64,000 nucleotides of DNA from Pseudomonas palmensis (lineage in GTDB: Bacteria > Pseudomonadota > Gammaproteobacteria > Pseudomonadales > Pseudomonadaceae), in contig NZ_JAFKEC010000003.1 of assembly GCF_017848315.1 (NCBI RefSeq), positions 62,001 through 126,000 of the forward strand, read 5' to 3'. This document shows, piece by piece, positions 10,546-20,149 of this stretch; position 1 is the stretch's first letter; every line of letters begins with the position of its first letter. Under the pieces are notes generated by a model. It saw only the letters and a program-made list of their open reading frames with translations. It did not search any database and had not been told where the DNA came from. The translations under genes were made by a program, and so were the position numbers.

Positions 10546-11919
10546 ATGAAGATCATCATCCTGGGCGCGGGGCAGGTCGGCGGCACGCTGGCCGAGCACC
10601 TGGCCAGCGAAGCCAACGACATCACCGTGGTCGACACCGATGGCGACCGCCTGCGCGATCTGGGCGATCGCCTCGACATCCGCACCGTGCAGGGCCGCGC
10701 CTCGCTGCCGACGGTGCTGCGCCAGGCCGGTGCAGATGATGCCGACATGCTGGTGGCGGTGACCAACAGCGACGAGACCAACATGGTCGCCTGCCAGGTG
10801 GCCTACACCCTGTTCCACACCCCGACCAAGATTGCCCGGGTTCGCGAGTCGGCCTACCTGACCCGCAGCGGCCTGTTCAACAACGAGGCGATCCCGGTCG
10901 ACGTGCTGATCAGCCCCGAACAGGTGGTCACCCACTACATCAAGCGCCTGATCGAGCACCCCGGCGCCCTGCAGGTGATCGACTTCGCCGAGGGCAAGGT
11001 CCAGTTGGTGGCGGTCAAGGCCTACTACGGCGGCCCGCTGGTGGGCCAGCAGCTGCGCCAGATCCGCGAGCACATGCCCAATGTGGACACCCGCGTGGCG
11101 GCGATCTTCCGTCGCGACCGGCCGATCAAGCCACAGGGCGACACGGTGATCGAGGCCGACGACGAGGTGTTCTTCATCGCCGCCAAGAACCACATCCGCG
11201 CAGTGATGGGCGAGCTGCGCCGCATCGACGAAACCAACAAGCGCGTGGTGATCGCCGGCGGCGGGCAGATCGGCGAACGCCTGGCCGAGGCCATCGAGAG
11301 CCGCTACCAGGTCAAGATCATCGAGATGAACGCGGCCCGTTGCCGCTACCTGTCCGACACCCTCGACAGCACGGTGGTGCTGCAGGGCAGCGCCTCGGAC
11401 CGCGACCTGATGCTGGAAGAGAACATCGCCGACGCCGACATCTTCCTGGCCCTGACCAACGATGACGAAGCCAACATCATGTCCTCGCTGCTGGCCAAGC
11501 GCCTGGGCGCGAAGAAGGTGATGACCATCATCAACAACCCGGCCTATGTCGACCTGGTGCAGGGCGGCGAGATCGACATCGCCATCAGCCCGCAGCAGGC
11601 CACCATCGGCACCTTGCTGGCCCACGTGCGCCGCGGTGACATCGTCAGCGTGCACTCGCTGCGCCGTGGCGCGGCCGAAGCCATCGAGGCCATTGCCCAC
11701 GGCGATTCGAAGTCGAGCAAGGTGATCGGCAAGGCCATCGAGGACATCGCGCTGCCGCCGGGCACCACCATCGGTGCGATCATCCGCGACGAGCAGGTGC
11801 TGATCGCCCACGACGACACGGTGATCGAGTCCGGCGACCACGTGATCCTGTTCGTTGTGGATAAAAAGTACATCCGCGACGTGGAGAAGCTGTTCCACGT
11901 GGGCCTGAGCTTCTTCTAG
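10546..11919 (+). CDS. trkA: Trk K+ uptake system peripheral protein
   Basis: 457 residues, two tandem RCK units. Each has a Rossmann fold ([19 protein letters not shown] at 1; [17 protein letters not shown] near 232) and a TrkA-C ligand-binding domain. TrkA binds NAD(H)/ATP on the inner face of the membrane and gates the TrkH/TrkG potassium channel. It starts 19 bp after rsmB. No trkH/trkG is adjacent, which is normal for pseudomonads. A degenerate parS-like string at its 3' end looks coincidental. Confidence 0.96.
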   Translation: MKIIILGAGQVGGTLAEHLASEANDITVVDTDGDRLRDLGDRLDIRTVQGRASLPTVLRQAGADDADMLVAVTNSDETNMVACQVAYTLFHTPTKIARVRESAYLTRSGLFNNEAIPVDVLISPEQVVTHYIKRLIEHPGALQVIDFAEGKVQLVAVKAYYGGPLVGQQLRQIREHMPNVDTRVAAIFRRDRPIKPQGDTVIEADDEVFFIAAKNHIRAVMGELRRIDETNKRVVIAGGGQIGERLAEAIESRYQVKIIEMNAARCRYLSDTLDSTVVLQGSASDRDLMLEENIADADIFLALTNDDEANIMSSLLAKRLGAKKVMTIINNPAYVDLVQGGEIDIAISPQQATIGTLLAHVRRGDIVSVHSLRRGAAEAIEAIAHGDSKSSKVIGKAIEDIALPPGTTIGAIIRDEQVLIAHDDTVIESGDHVILFVVDKKYIRDVEKLFHVGLSFF

Positions 11920-11931
11920 GGAGAAACCGGA

Positions 11932-12243
11932 ATGCGCGAATCACTGGAAAAGATGCTGGCCAAGGGTGTGGATAACTCGCTGCTGCGCTTCGGCCTGGGC
12001 AAGGCCTGGCTGGATGAGGGCAACGGCGCAGAGGCCGCGCTGCACCTGCGCCGCTGCGTGGAGTTCGACCCCAAGTACTCGGCGGCGTGGAAGCTGCTGG
12101 GCAAGGCGTATCAGGTGCAGGGCGACGTGGCCGGCGCGCGCCAGGCCTGGACCGAAGGGCTGGCTGCAGCGCAGGCGCATGGGGACAAGCAGGCGGAGAA
12201 GGAGATGACGGTGTTTCTCAGGAAGCTCGACAAGGCTGTTTAG
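11932..12243 (+). CDS. Small TPR-repeat protein
   Basis: 103 residues containing two TPR-like helical repeats (NSLLRFGLGKAWLDEGNGAEAALHLRRCVEFDP and YSAAWKLLGKAYQVQGDVAGARQAWTEGLAAA). No signal peptide or membrane span. Probably a cytoplasmic protein-protein adaptor of unknown partner. It starts 12 bp after trkA behind a GGGAGAAACCGGA leader and is likely the last gene of the def-trkA transcript; a REP pair follows. Confidence 0.85.
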   Translation: MRESLEKMLAKGVDNSLLRFGLGKAWLDEGNGAEAALHLRRCVEFDPKYSAAWKLLGKAYQVQGDVAGARQAWTEGLAAAQAHGDKQAEKEMTVFLRKLDKAV

Positions 12244-12260
12244 GGCGGCTGTGCAGCCCA

Positions 12261-12342
12261 TCGCGGGTCAAGCTCGCTCCCACAGGTACAGAGCAGATCC
12301 TGAGACCACTGATATCCCTGTGGGAGCGGGCTTGACCCGCGA
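12261..12342. repeat. REP inverted pair (type B)
   Basis: Arms 12261-12284 and 12319-12342 (TCGCGGGTCAAG...CTCCCACA and complement, one mismatch) lie between the convergent TPR and acyltransferase genes, with a 34-nt loop. Same class as 5733-5797. Confidence 0.85.
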
Positions 12343-12350
12343 AGGGGCGC

Positions 12351-13238
12351 TCAGTACCAGCGCGTCTCGCCCGGCGGGCGCTTCTTGAAGCGCTTCATGC
12401 TCCACATGTACTGGCTTGGATACGCGCGCACATAACGCTCCACCACCTTGCTCATGGCCGCCGCCGAGGTCTCCACGTCGGTGCTGTACATCGCATCCGG
12501 CGCCGCTTCCAGGATCACCTTGAAGCCCGAACCGTCCGGCAGGCGCAACGCATGCAGGAACACCCCCACCGCCTTGCCACCGGCCAGCATGTTCGGCACG
12601 AACTTGCTGGTCAGTGCCCTGGTGGCAAAGAACGGCACGAACACCCCCGCCGATTCCGCCGGCTCCGGGTCGGCCGGAATGCCCACCTGGCCGCCCTTGC
12701 GCACTTCCTTGATGATGCTGAGGATGCCTTCCTTGGTCGACGCCGCCACGCGGTTGCCCAGTTGCACGCGCTGTTCGCGCAGCAGGTCATCCACCGCCTT
12801 GAGCTTGGGCGGGCGGTAGAAGATGATCGGCTTGCACTGGCTGCAATAGAAGTGGTTGAGCACTTCCCAGTTGCCCAGGTGGCTGGTGATGCCCACCACG
12901 CCCTTGCCCGACGCCAGTGCCTCGTGCAGCACCTCCAGGCCCTCGACCTCGCGCACCAGGTCGATGGAGCGCTGCGCCGGCCAGATCCACGCACAGGCGC
13001 TTTCGGTGAACGACTTGCCGATGTCCATCAGCGTGCGGCCCACAAGGCGCTCGCGTTCGGCCGGGTCCATCTCGGGGAAACACTTGGCCAGGTTGATGCG
13101 CACCACGTTGCGCGAGCTGTTGGGCACCTTCCACATGATCCAGCCGATGGCCGCGCCAACCCGCTGCACCGCGCCCCAGGGCAACTTGGCAAACAATCGC
13201 AACGCCCCGACCATCAAGGCGCCCTTGAACTTATCCAC
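12351..13238 (-). CDS. htrB: Lipid A biosynthesis late acyltransferase (LpxL/HtrB family)
   Basis: 295 residues. Inner-membrane acyltransferase adding a secondary acyl chain to Kdo2-lipid A. An N-terminal hydrophobic anchor (ALMVGALRLFAKLPWGAVQRVGAAIGWIMW) precedes the catalytic HX4E motif at His120-Glu125 (ITSHLGNWE). Downstream GIPADPEP and FVPFFATRALTS are typical of the LPLAT domain. The specific acyl chain (laurate or other) cannot be read. Convergent with the trkA-TPR run, divergent-adjacent to tag by 39 bp. An exact DnaA box (13231-13239) overlaps its start. Confidence 0.92.
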   Translation of the reverse strand: MDKFKGALMVGALRLFAKLPWGAVQRVGAAIGWIMWKVPNSSRNVVRINLAKCFPEMDPAERERLVGRTLMDIGKSFTESACAWIWPAQRSIDLVREVEGLEVLHEALASGKGVVGITSHLGNWEVLNHFYCSQCKPIIFYRPPKLKAVDDLLREQRVQLGNRVAASTKEGILSIIKEVRKGGQVGIPADPEPAESAGVFVPFFATRALTSKFVPNMLAGGKAVGVFLHALRLPDGSGFKVILEAAPDAMYSTDVETSAAAMSKVVERYVRAYPSQYMWSMKRFKKRPPGETRWY

Positions 13239-13277
13239 AGGCAGGTTCCTCCTTCTGCAAGCCGCGCATTGTAACCG

Positions 13278-13829
13278 TCAGCGGCGCAGGGCGGCGTAAC
13301 GATCGCAATCGGTGGTGTGATCCATGACCATGCCAGTGGCCTGCATGAAGGCATAGCAGATGGTCGGCCCGACAAAGGTGAAGCCGGCCTTCTTCAGGGC
13401 CTTGCTCATGGCCGTGGCCTCGTCGGTCGCGGCCGGCACCTCGTTGCGCTGGCTGAAATGATTGATTTTCGGCACCCCGCCGACGAACGACCAGAGCCAC
13501 TGCGCCGGCTCGTCCAGCGCCAGCCAGGCCCTGGCGTTGCGCCGCGCGGCGTTGAGCTTGAGGCGGTTGCGGATGATGCCGGGGTCGAGCATGCGCTCCT
13601 CGATCTCGGCATCGGTCATCTGCGCCAGGCGCTGCGGGTCGAAGCCGAACAGCACCTCACGGTAGCGCTCGCGCTTCTTCAGCACCGTGATCCACGACAA
13701 CCCGGCCTGAAAGCCTTCGAGCAGCAGCATTTCGAACAGCGCGCCAGGCTCGCGCTGGGGCGTGCCCCACTCGCTGTCGTGGTAGGCCTGGTACAACGGA
13801 TCATCGGTACACCAAAAGCAGCGTGGCAT
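13278..13829 (-). CDS. tag: 3-methyladenine-DNA glycosylase I
   Basis: 183 residues. Base-excision repair enzyme removing 3-methyladenine. The zinc ligands of the Tag family are conserved: Cys4 and His17 (MPRCFWC...YHDSEWG) and the C-terminal HTTDC pair (His171, Cys175). The helical core has [22 protein letters not shown] with the substrate-pocket Trp and Glu. ATG at 13829 gives the exact family start; the same frame stays open far upstream as a shadow antisense to glyQ/glyS. Divergent from glyQ across 81 bp. Confidence 0.97.
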   Translation of the reverse strand: MPRCFWCTDDPLYQAYHDSEWGTPQREPGALFEMLLLEGFQAGLSWITVLKKRERYREVLFGFDPQRLAQMTDAEIEERMLDPGIIRNRLKLNAARRNARAWLALDEPAQWLWSFVGGVPKINHFSQRNEVPAATDEATAMSKALKKAGFTFVGPTICYAFMQATGMVMDHTTDCDRYAALRR

Positions 13830-13864
13830 AAGGCTCCAAGGGTAGAGGCGGGGGCGAATCGGGT

Positions 13865-13870
13865 TATACT
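13865..13870 (+). promoter_or_regulatory. Probable -10 element for glyQS
   Basis: TATACT in a TTATACT context, 40 nt before the glyQ start codon in the tag-glyQ divergent gap. No convincing -35 hexamer is visible 17 nt upstream. Confidence 0.4.
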
Positions 13871-13910
13871 CCCGCTCTTTATATTCGCAGCCCTGGAAAA
13901 GGTGAATTTC

Positions 13911-14860
<950 letters not shown>

Positions 14861-14864
<4 letters not shown>

Positions 14865-16915
14865 GTGCTCAAGATTTCCTGGTAGAACTGGGCACCGAAG
14901 AGCTGCCACCCAAGGCCCTGAACACCCTGGCCGAAGCCTTCCTGGCCGGCATCGACAAGGGCCTGCAAGCGGCCGGCCTGAGCTTCGAGAGCAAGACCGT
15001 GTACGCCGCGCCACGTCGCCTGGCGGTGCTGATCACCGCCCTGGCCACCCAGCAGCCGGACCGCAGCGTCAACCTCGACGGACCGCCACGCCAGGCCGCG
15101 TTCGACGCCGACGGCAACCCGACCCAGGCCGCCCTGGGTTTTGCCAAGAAGTGCGGCGTGGACCTCAGTGAAATCGACCAGAGCGGGCCGAAGCTGCGCT
15201 ACAGCCAGAACATCGTCGGCAAGCCGACCGCCAGCCTGCTGCCGACCATCGTCGAAGACTCGCTCAACGACCTGCCGATTCCCAAGCGCATGCGCTGGGG
15301 TGCACGCAAGGAAGAGTTCGTGCGTCCGACCCAGTGGCTGGTGATGCTGCTCGGTGACCAGGTCATCGATTGCACCATCCTCGCCCAGAAGGCCGGCCGC
15401 GACTCGCGTGGCCACCGCTTCCACCACCCTGAAGCCGTGCGCATCACCTCGCCTGCCAACTACCTGGCCGACCTGCGCGCTGCCTATGTGCTGGCCGACG
15501 CCAACGAGCGCCGCGAGCTGATCAGCAAACGCACCGCCGAACTGGCCACCCTGCAGGAAGGCACCGCGATCGTGCCGCCGGCCCTGCTCGACGAAGTGAC
15601 CGCGCTGGTCGAATGGCCGGTGCCGCTGGTGTGCTCGTTCGAGGAGCGTTTCCTCGAGGTGCCGCAGGAAGCCCTGATCACCACCATGCAGGACAACCAG
15701 AAGTACTTCTGCCTGCTGGACGTGGACGGCAAGCTGCTGCCGCGCTTCATCACCGTGGCCAACATCGAGAGCCGCGATCCGAAGCAGATCATCGAAGGCA
15801 ACGAGAAGGTCGTGCGCCCGCGCCTGACCGACGCCGAGTTCTTCTTCAAGCAGGACAAGAAGCAGAAGCTCGAAAGCTTCAACGAGCGCCTGCAGAACGT
15901 GGTGTTCCAGGCACAGCTGGGCAGCGTGTTCGACAAGGCCGAGCGCGTGGCCAAGCTGGCTGCGTTCATTGCCCAGCGCATCGGCGGCGACGCCCAGCGC
16001 GCGGCGCGTGCCGGCCTGCTGTCCAAGTGCGACCTGGCCACCGAGATGGTTGGCGAGTTCCCTGAAATGCAGGGCGTTGCCGGCTACTACTACGCCCTCA
16101 ACGACGGCGAGCCCGAAGACGTCGCCCTGGCCCTGAACGAGCAGTACATGCCGCGCGGTGCCGGTGCCGAACTGCCCTCGACCCTGACCGGTGCGGCCGT
16201 GGCCATCGCCGACAAGCTCGACACCCTGGTCGGCATCTTCGGCATCGGCATGCTGCCAACCGGCAGCAAGGACCCCTATGCCCTGCGCCGCGCCGCCCTG
16301 GGCGTGCTGCGTATCCTGATCGAGAAGCAGCTGGACCTGGACCTGAACGAGGCGGTGAACGTCGCCGTCGCCCAGTTCGGTGCCAAGGTCAAGGCTGCCG
16401 GCCTGAGCGAGCAGGTGCTGGAATTCGTCTTCGACCGCCTGCGTGCGCGTTACGAAGATGAAGGCATCGACGTGGCCACCTACCTCTCGGTACGTGCGCT
16501 CAAGCCAGGCTCGGCACTGGACTTCGACCAGCGCGTGCAAGCCGTGCAGGCGTTCCGCAAGCTGCCGGAAGCCGCAGCCCTGGCTGCGGTGAACAAGCGT
16601 GTGTCCAACCTGCTGAGCAAGGCCGAAGGTTCGGTGGCGACCTCGGTAGAGCCCAAGTACTTCGACAACGCCAACGAGTTCTCGCTGTACTCGGCCATTC
16701 AACAGGCCGACCAGGCGGTACAACCGATGGCCGCTGCGCGTCAGTACAGCGAGTCGCTGGCGCGCCTGGCCGCGCTGCGCGAGCCGGTGGATGCGTTCTT
16801 CGAGGCGGTGATGGTCAACGCCGACGACGCCAACGTGCGAGCCAACCGTTATGCCCTGCTCAGCCGCCTGCGCGGTCTGTTCCTGGGCGTGGCCGACATC
16901 TCGCTGCTGGGGTAG
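14861..16915 (+). CDS. glyS: Glycyl-tRNA synthetase beta subunit
   Basis: 684 residues, the normal size for the GlyRS beta subunit, which binds tRNA. Starts [23 protein letters not shown]; contains an HD-like domain and a C-terminal anticodon-binding DALR-like domain. ATGA overlap with glyQ ensures stoichiometric translation. A 1149-codon minus-strand frame covers this gene but is a codon-bias shadow. Confidence 0.98.
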
Positions 16916-16918
16916 GAC

Positions 16919-17461
16919 GTGAAGCTGCTGATTCTCGATCGGGACGGGGTGATCAACCAGGACTCCGACGCCTACATCAAGTCGCTGGACGAGTGGATTC
17001 CCATCCCGGGTTCGATCGAGGCCATTGCGCAGCTGAGCAAGGCCGGCTGGACGGTGGCGGTGGCCACCAACCAGTCGGGCATCGCCCGTGGCTATTACAG
17101 CCTGGCCACCCTCCACGCCATGCACGCGCGCCTGCGCGAGCTGGTGGCGGCGCAGGGCGGCGAGGTGGGCCTGATCGTCTATTGCCCGCATGGCCCGGAC
17201 GACGGCTGCGATTGCCGCAAGCCCAGGCCGGGCATGCTGCGCACCATTGCCAACCATTACGCGGTCGACCTGGCCGGGGTGTGGTTCGTGGGTGACAGCA
17301 AGGGTGACCTGGAAGCCGCGCGCGCCGTCGATGCACAACCGGTTCTGGTAAGGACCGGCAAAGGCGAGCAGACCCTGAGCAAGGGCGTGCCCGAGGCAAC
17401 GCTGATTTTCGATGACCTGGCGTCGATCGCCAGTGCACTTATCCACACACAGGCGGGTTAG
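16919..17461 (+). CDS. gmhB: D-glycero-beta-D-manno-heptose 1,7-bisphosphate 7-phosphatase
   Basis: 180 residues, HAD superfamily. Removes the C7 phosphate during ADP-heptose synthesis for the LPS inner core. Motif I DRDGVIN at residues 7-13, motif II TNQSG, the GmhB zinc loop CPHGPDDGCDCRKP, and motif IV FVGDSKGD are all visible. The GTG start lies 3 nt after the glyS stop, and the gene is followed by the plsC-like acyltransferase. glyQS-gmhB-plsC is a conserved pseudomonad arrangement next to gyrB. Confidence 0.95.
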   Translation: MKLLILDRDGVINQDSDAYIKSLDEWIPIPGSIEAIAQLSKAGWTVAVATNQSGIARGYYSLATLHAMHARLRELVAAQGGEVGLIVYCPHGPDDGCDCRKPRPGMLRTIANHYAVDLAGVWFVGDSKGDLEAARAVDAQPVLVRTGKGEQTLSKGVPEATLIFDDLASIASALIHTQAG

Positions 17462-17482
17462 CCCGCAACGGTACATTCCGCT

Positions 17483-18253
17483 ATGTCGATCCTGCAGGCG
17501 ATCAGAATTTTTCTTTTTTACCTGCTGCTGGGTACCAGCTCGTTGCTGTGGTGCACCCTGAGCTTCTTTATCGCGCCGTTCCTTTCGTTCCGCGCCCGTT
17601 ACCGCTTCATCAATGTGTACTGGTGCCGTTTTGCGCTGGTGCTGGTGCGTGTTTTCTTGAACATTCGGGTGAACGTCACCGGGGCCGAGAACATTCCGGC
17701 GCAACCCTGCGTGATCCTCTCCAATCACCAGAGCACCTGGGAGACGTTTTTCCTCTCCGCCTATTTCCAGCCCTTGAGCCAGGTGCTCAAGCGCGAACTG
17801 CTGTACGTGCCGTTCTTCGGCTGGGCCATGGCCATGCTGCGGCCCATCGCCATCGACCGCGACAACCCCAAGGCTGCGCTCAAGCAGGTGGCCACCGAAG
17901 GCGACAAGCTGCTCAAGGACGGTGTGTGGGTGCTGATCTTCCCGGAGGGTACCCGCGTGCCGTTCGGCAAGATCGGCAAGTTCTCCCGTGGCGGTACCGC
18001 GCTGGCGGTTAATGCCAACCTGCCGGTGCTGCCGATCGCGCACAACGCCGGCAAGTACTGGCCCAAGGAAGGCTGGGGAAAGCGCGCCGGCACCATCGAG
18101 GTGGTGATCGGCGAGCCTATGTATGCCGAAGGCACCGGGCCACGCGCCATCGCAGCGCTCAACGACCGTGCGGCGGCATGGAACGAGCAGACCCAGCGCG
18201 ACCTCGGTTCGCTGCCGGCGCACGCCCCCGACGACGCCCAGCCGGTGACCTGA
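17483..18253 (+). CDS. 1-acyl-sn-glycerol-3-phosphate acyltransferase (PlsC-like)
   Basis: 256 residues. A hydrophobic N-terminus (about 7-35) anchors it in the inner membrane. The LPLAT motifs are NHQSTWE (His82, Glu87), FPEGTR near 153 and a downstream VLPIAHNAG. It probably acylates lysophosphatidic acid to phosphatidic acid. The first motif is HX4E where most PlsC proteins have HX4D. It follows gmhB by 21 bp and is the last core gene before the 9-kb accessory block. Confidence 0.9.
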   Translation: MSILQAIRIFLFYLLLGTSSLLWCTLSFFIAPFLSFRARYRFINVYWCRFALVLVRVFLNIRVNVTGAENIPAQPCVILSNHQSTWETFFLSAYFQPLSQVLKRELLYVPFFGWAMAMLRPIAIDRDNPKAALKQVATEGDKLLKDGVWVLIFPEGTRVPFGKIGKFSRGGTALAVNANLPVLPIAHNAGKYWPKEGWGKRAGTIEVVIGEPMYAEGTGPRAIAALNDRAAAWNEQTQRDLGSLPAHAPDDAQPVT

Positions 18254-18382
18254 CCGTTCTGTGGATAACGTGTGTACAGTATTTGGATTTCTTTCAGAAA
18301 AATTCGCTAACCTTATGATTTAACTGCTTATTTCTCTGTATGACTGTTTTGCGAAAATCGTGCATAAGTTTTTTCGCGCGAT

Positions 18383-18412
18383 AAAAAAACCGGCTTTTAG
18401 GCCGGTTTTTTT
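18383..18412. terminator. Bidirectional terminator after the plsC-like gene
   Basis: AAAAAAACCGGC-TTTTA-GCCGGTTTTTTT type hairpin with A run and T run on opposite sides, between the rightward plsC-like gene and the leftward MFS gene. The remaining 130 nt of this gap are AT-rich, contain an exact DnaA box (18260-18268) and no gene I can support. Confidence 0.85.
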
Positions 18413-18432
18413 GTGGATTACTTAAGGCCCTT

Positions 18433-20055
18433 TCACACCTTGTCCAGGTCCACCTTGTTGGTCTCCTTCAGGCAGAAGATCCCCACCACCAGGCTCACCC
18501 CGGTAATCAGCACCGGGTACCACAGCCCGTAGAAGATATCCCCGGTATACACCACCAGCGCGAACGATACCGTCGGCAGGAAGCCGCCGAACCAGCCATT
18601 GCCGATGTGATACGGCAGCGACATCGAGGTGTAGCGGATGCGCGTGGGGAACAGCTCCACCATCACCGCCGCCAGCGGACCATAGGTCATGGTCGCGATC
18701 AGGATCATCACCACGATCAGCAGCACCACCATCGGCTGGTTCACGTTGGCCGGGTCTGCCTTGGCCGGGTAGCCAGCCTTTTCGATGGCCGCACGCATGG
18801 CCGCTTCGTCGAAGCCGTCGATACGCTGCTCGCCGATGGTCACCACCACCTCGGTACCGGCAGGCACCGATTGCGAGCTGTACGGCAGGCCCTGCTTGAC
18901 CAGGAAGGTCTTGACCTTGTCGCAGGTGCTGTCGAAACGTGCCTTGCCCACCGGGTCGAACTGGAAGGTGCAGCCCTGCGGGTCGGCCATCACCACGATC
19001 GGCGCCTGGCGGCTGGCCGCGTCGATCTGCGGGTTGGCGTAGTGGCTCAGGCCCTTGAACAGCGGGAAGTACAGCACGGTGGCCAGCAGCAGGCCGAGCA
19101 TCAGGATCGGCTTGCGCCCGATCCGGTCCGACAGCCAGCCGAAGAACACGAAGAACGGCGCGCCGATCACCACGCTGATGATCAGCAGGGTATTGGCCTG
19201 GGCCGGGTCCATCTTGAGCATCTGGGTCATGAAGAACAGCACGTAGAACTGCGCGGTGTAGAAGGTCACCGCCTGGCCGGCGTTGATGCTGAACAGTGCG
19301 GTGAGCACGATCTTGAGGTTGGCCCACGAGCCGAACGACTCACGAATCGGCGACTTGCTGGTCTTGCCCTGGGCCTTCATTTTCACGAAGGCCGGCGACT
19401 CGTGCATGCTCATGCGGATCCAGGTGGAGATACCCAGCAGCACGATCGACAGCAAAAACGGCAGGCGCCAGCCCCATACCTCGAACTGGTCGCCCGTGAG
19501 GTAACGGCTGCCCAGCACCACCAGCAGCGAAAGCAGCAGGCCGAGGGTAGCGGTGGACTGGATGAACCCGGTGTGAAAGCCGCGCTTGCCGGGCGGCGCG
19601 TGCTCGGCCACATAGGTGGCCGCGCCGCCGTATTCGCCGCCCAGGGCCAAGCCCTGGAGCATGCGCAGCACCACCAGGATGATCGGCGCGGCAATGCCGA
19701 TGCTGGCGTAGTTGGGCAGCAGGCCCACCGCAAAGGTCGACAGGCCCATCAGCACGATGGTGACCAGGAAGGTGTATTTGCGCCCGATCATGTCGCCCAG
19801 GCGCCCGAACACCAGAGCGCCGAAGGGCCGTACCAGGAACCCTGCAGAGAACGCCATCAGCGCGAAGATGAACGCCGTGGTGTCGTTGACCCCGGCGAAA
19901 AACTGCTTGCTGATGACGACCGCCAGCGCCCCATAGAGAAAAAAGTCATACCACTCGAAAACCGTCCCGAGGGATGACGCGAAAATGATCTTGCGTTCTT
20001 CGCGGCGGCTGTTGCCCGCTGCTGCAGCGCCCTGCTGTTGAAGAGTGTCCGACAT
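18433..20055 (-). CDS. MFS metabolite:H+ symporter with large periplasmic loop
   Basis: 540 residues, twelve predicted membrane spans. The N-terminal GTVFEWYDFFLYG and LVRPFGALVFGRLGDMIGRK are signatures of the metabolite:H+ symporter (MHS) branch (citrate, ketoglutarate, proline/betaine, shikimate carriers). Unusually, about 110 hydrophilic residues separate spans 9 and 10, including two cysteines (GCTFQFD, STCDKV); by topology they should be periplasmic. ATG 20055 (MSDTLQQQGA) is preferred over an upstream in-frame start. It lies 94 bp downstream of the GMC oxidoreductase on the same strand and probably imports that enzyme's substrate (inference). Confidence 0.88.
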   Translation of the reverse strand: MSDTLQQQGAAAAGNSRREERKIIFASSLGTVFEWYDFFLYGALAVVISKQFFAGVNDTTAFIFALMAFSAGFLVRPFGALVFGRLGDMIGRKYTFLVTIVLMGLSTFAVGLLPNYASIGIAAPIILVVLRMLQGLALGGEYGGAATYVAEHAPPGKRGFHTGFIQSTATLGLLLSLLVVLGSRYLTGDQFEVWGWRLPFLLSIVLLGISTWIRMSMHESPAFVKMKAQGKTSKSPIRESFGSWANLKIVLTALFSINAGQAVTFYTAQFYVLFFMTQMLKMDPAQANTLLIISVVIGAPFFVFFGWLSDRIGRKPILMLGLLLATVLYFPLFKGLSHYANPQIDAASRQAPIVVMADPQGCTFQFDPVGKARFDSTCDKVKTFLVKQGLPYSSQSVPAGTEVVVTIGEQRIDGFDEAAMRAAIEKAGYPAKADPANVNQPMVVLLIVVMILIATMTYGPLAAVMVELFPTRIRYTSMSLPYHIGNGWFGGFLPTVSFALVVYTGDIFYGLWYPVLITGVSLVVGIFCLKETNKVDLDKV

Positions 20056-20149
20056 CGTGCTGTCCTCGGCCCTTGCGGGCACAGTGATTCTTGTTGTTGT
20101 TCCACTGTCGTCGCCGGCCGACTGCTGCCGACGTCACTGCACGCCGCCC

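Noticed and set aside
8541..10784. 747-codon minus-strand frame over fmt, rsmB and trkA
   Set aside because: Same shadow effect; the plus-strand genes have intact catalytic motifs and coupled starts.
11890..11905. parS-like string at the end of trkA (TGTTCCACGTGGGC)
   Set aside because: Right half-site is lost; the match is explained by Leu-Phe-His-Val-Gly codons.
18269..18382. Possible small RNA between the plsC-like gene and the terminator
   Set aside because: AT-rich with a terminator, but no clear promoter or conserved structure could be identified by eye.
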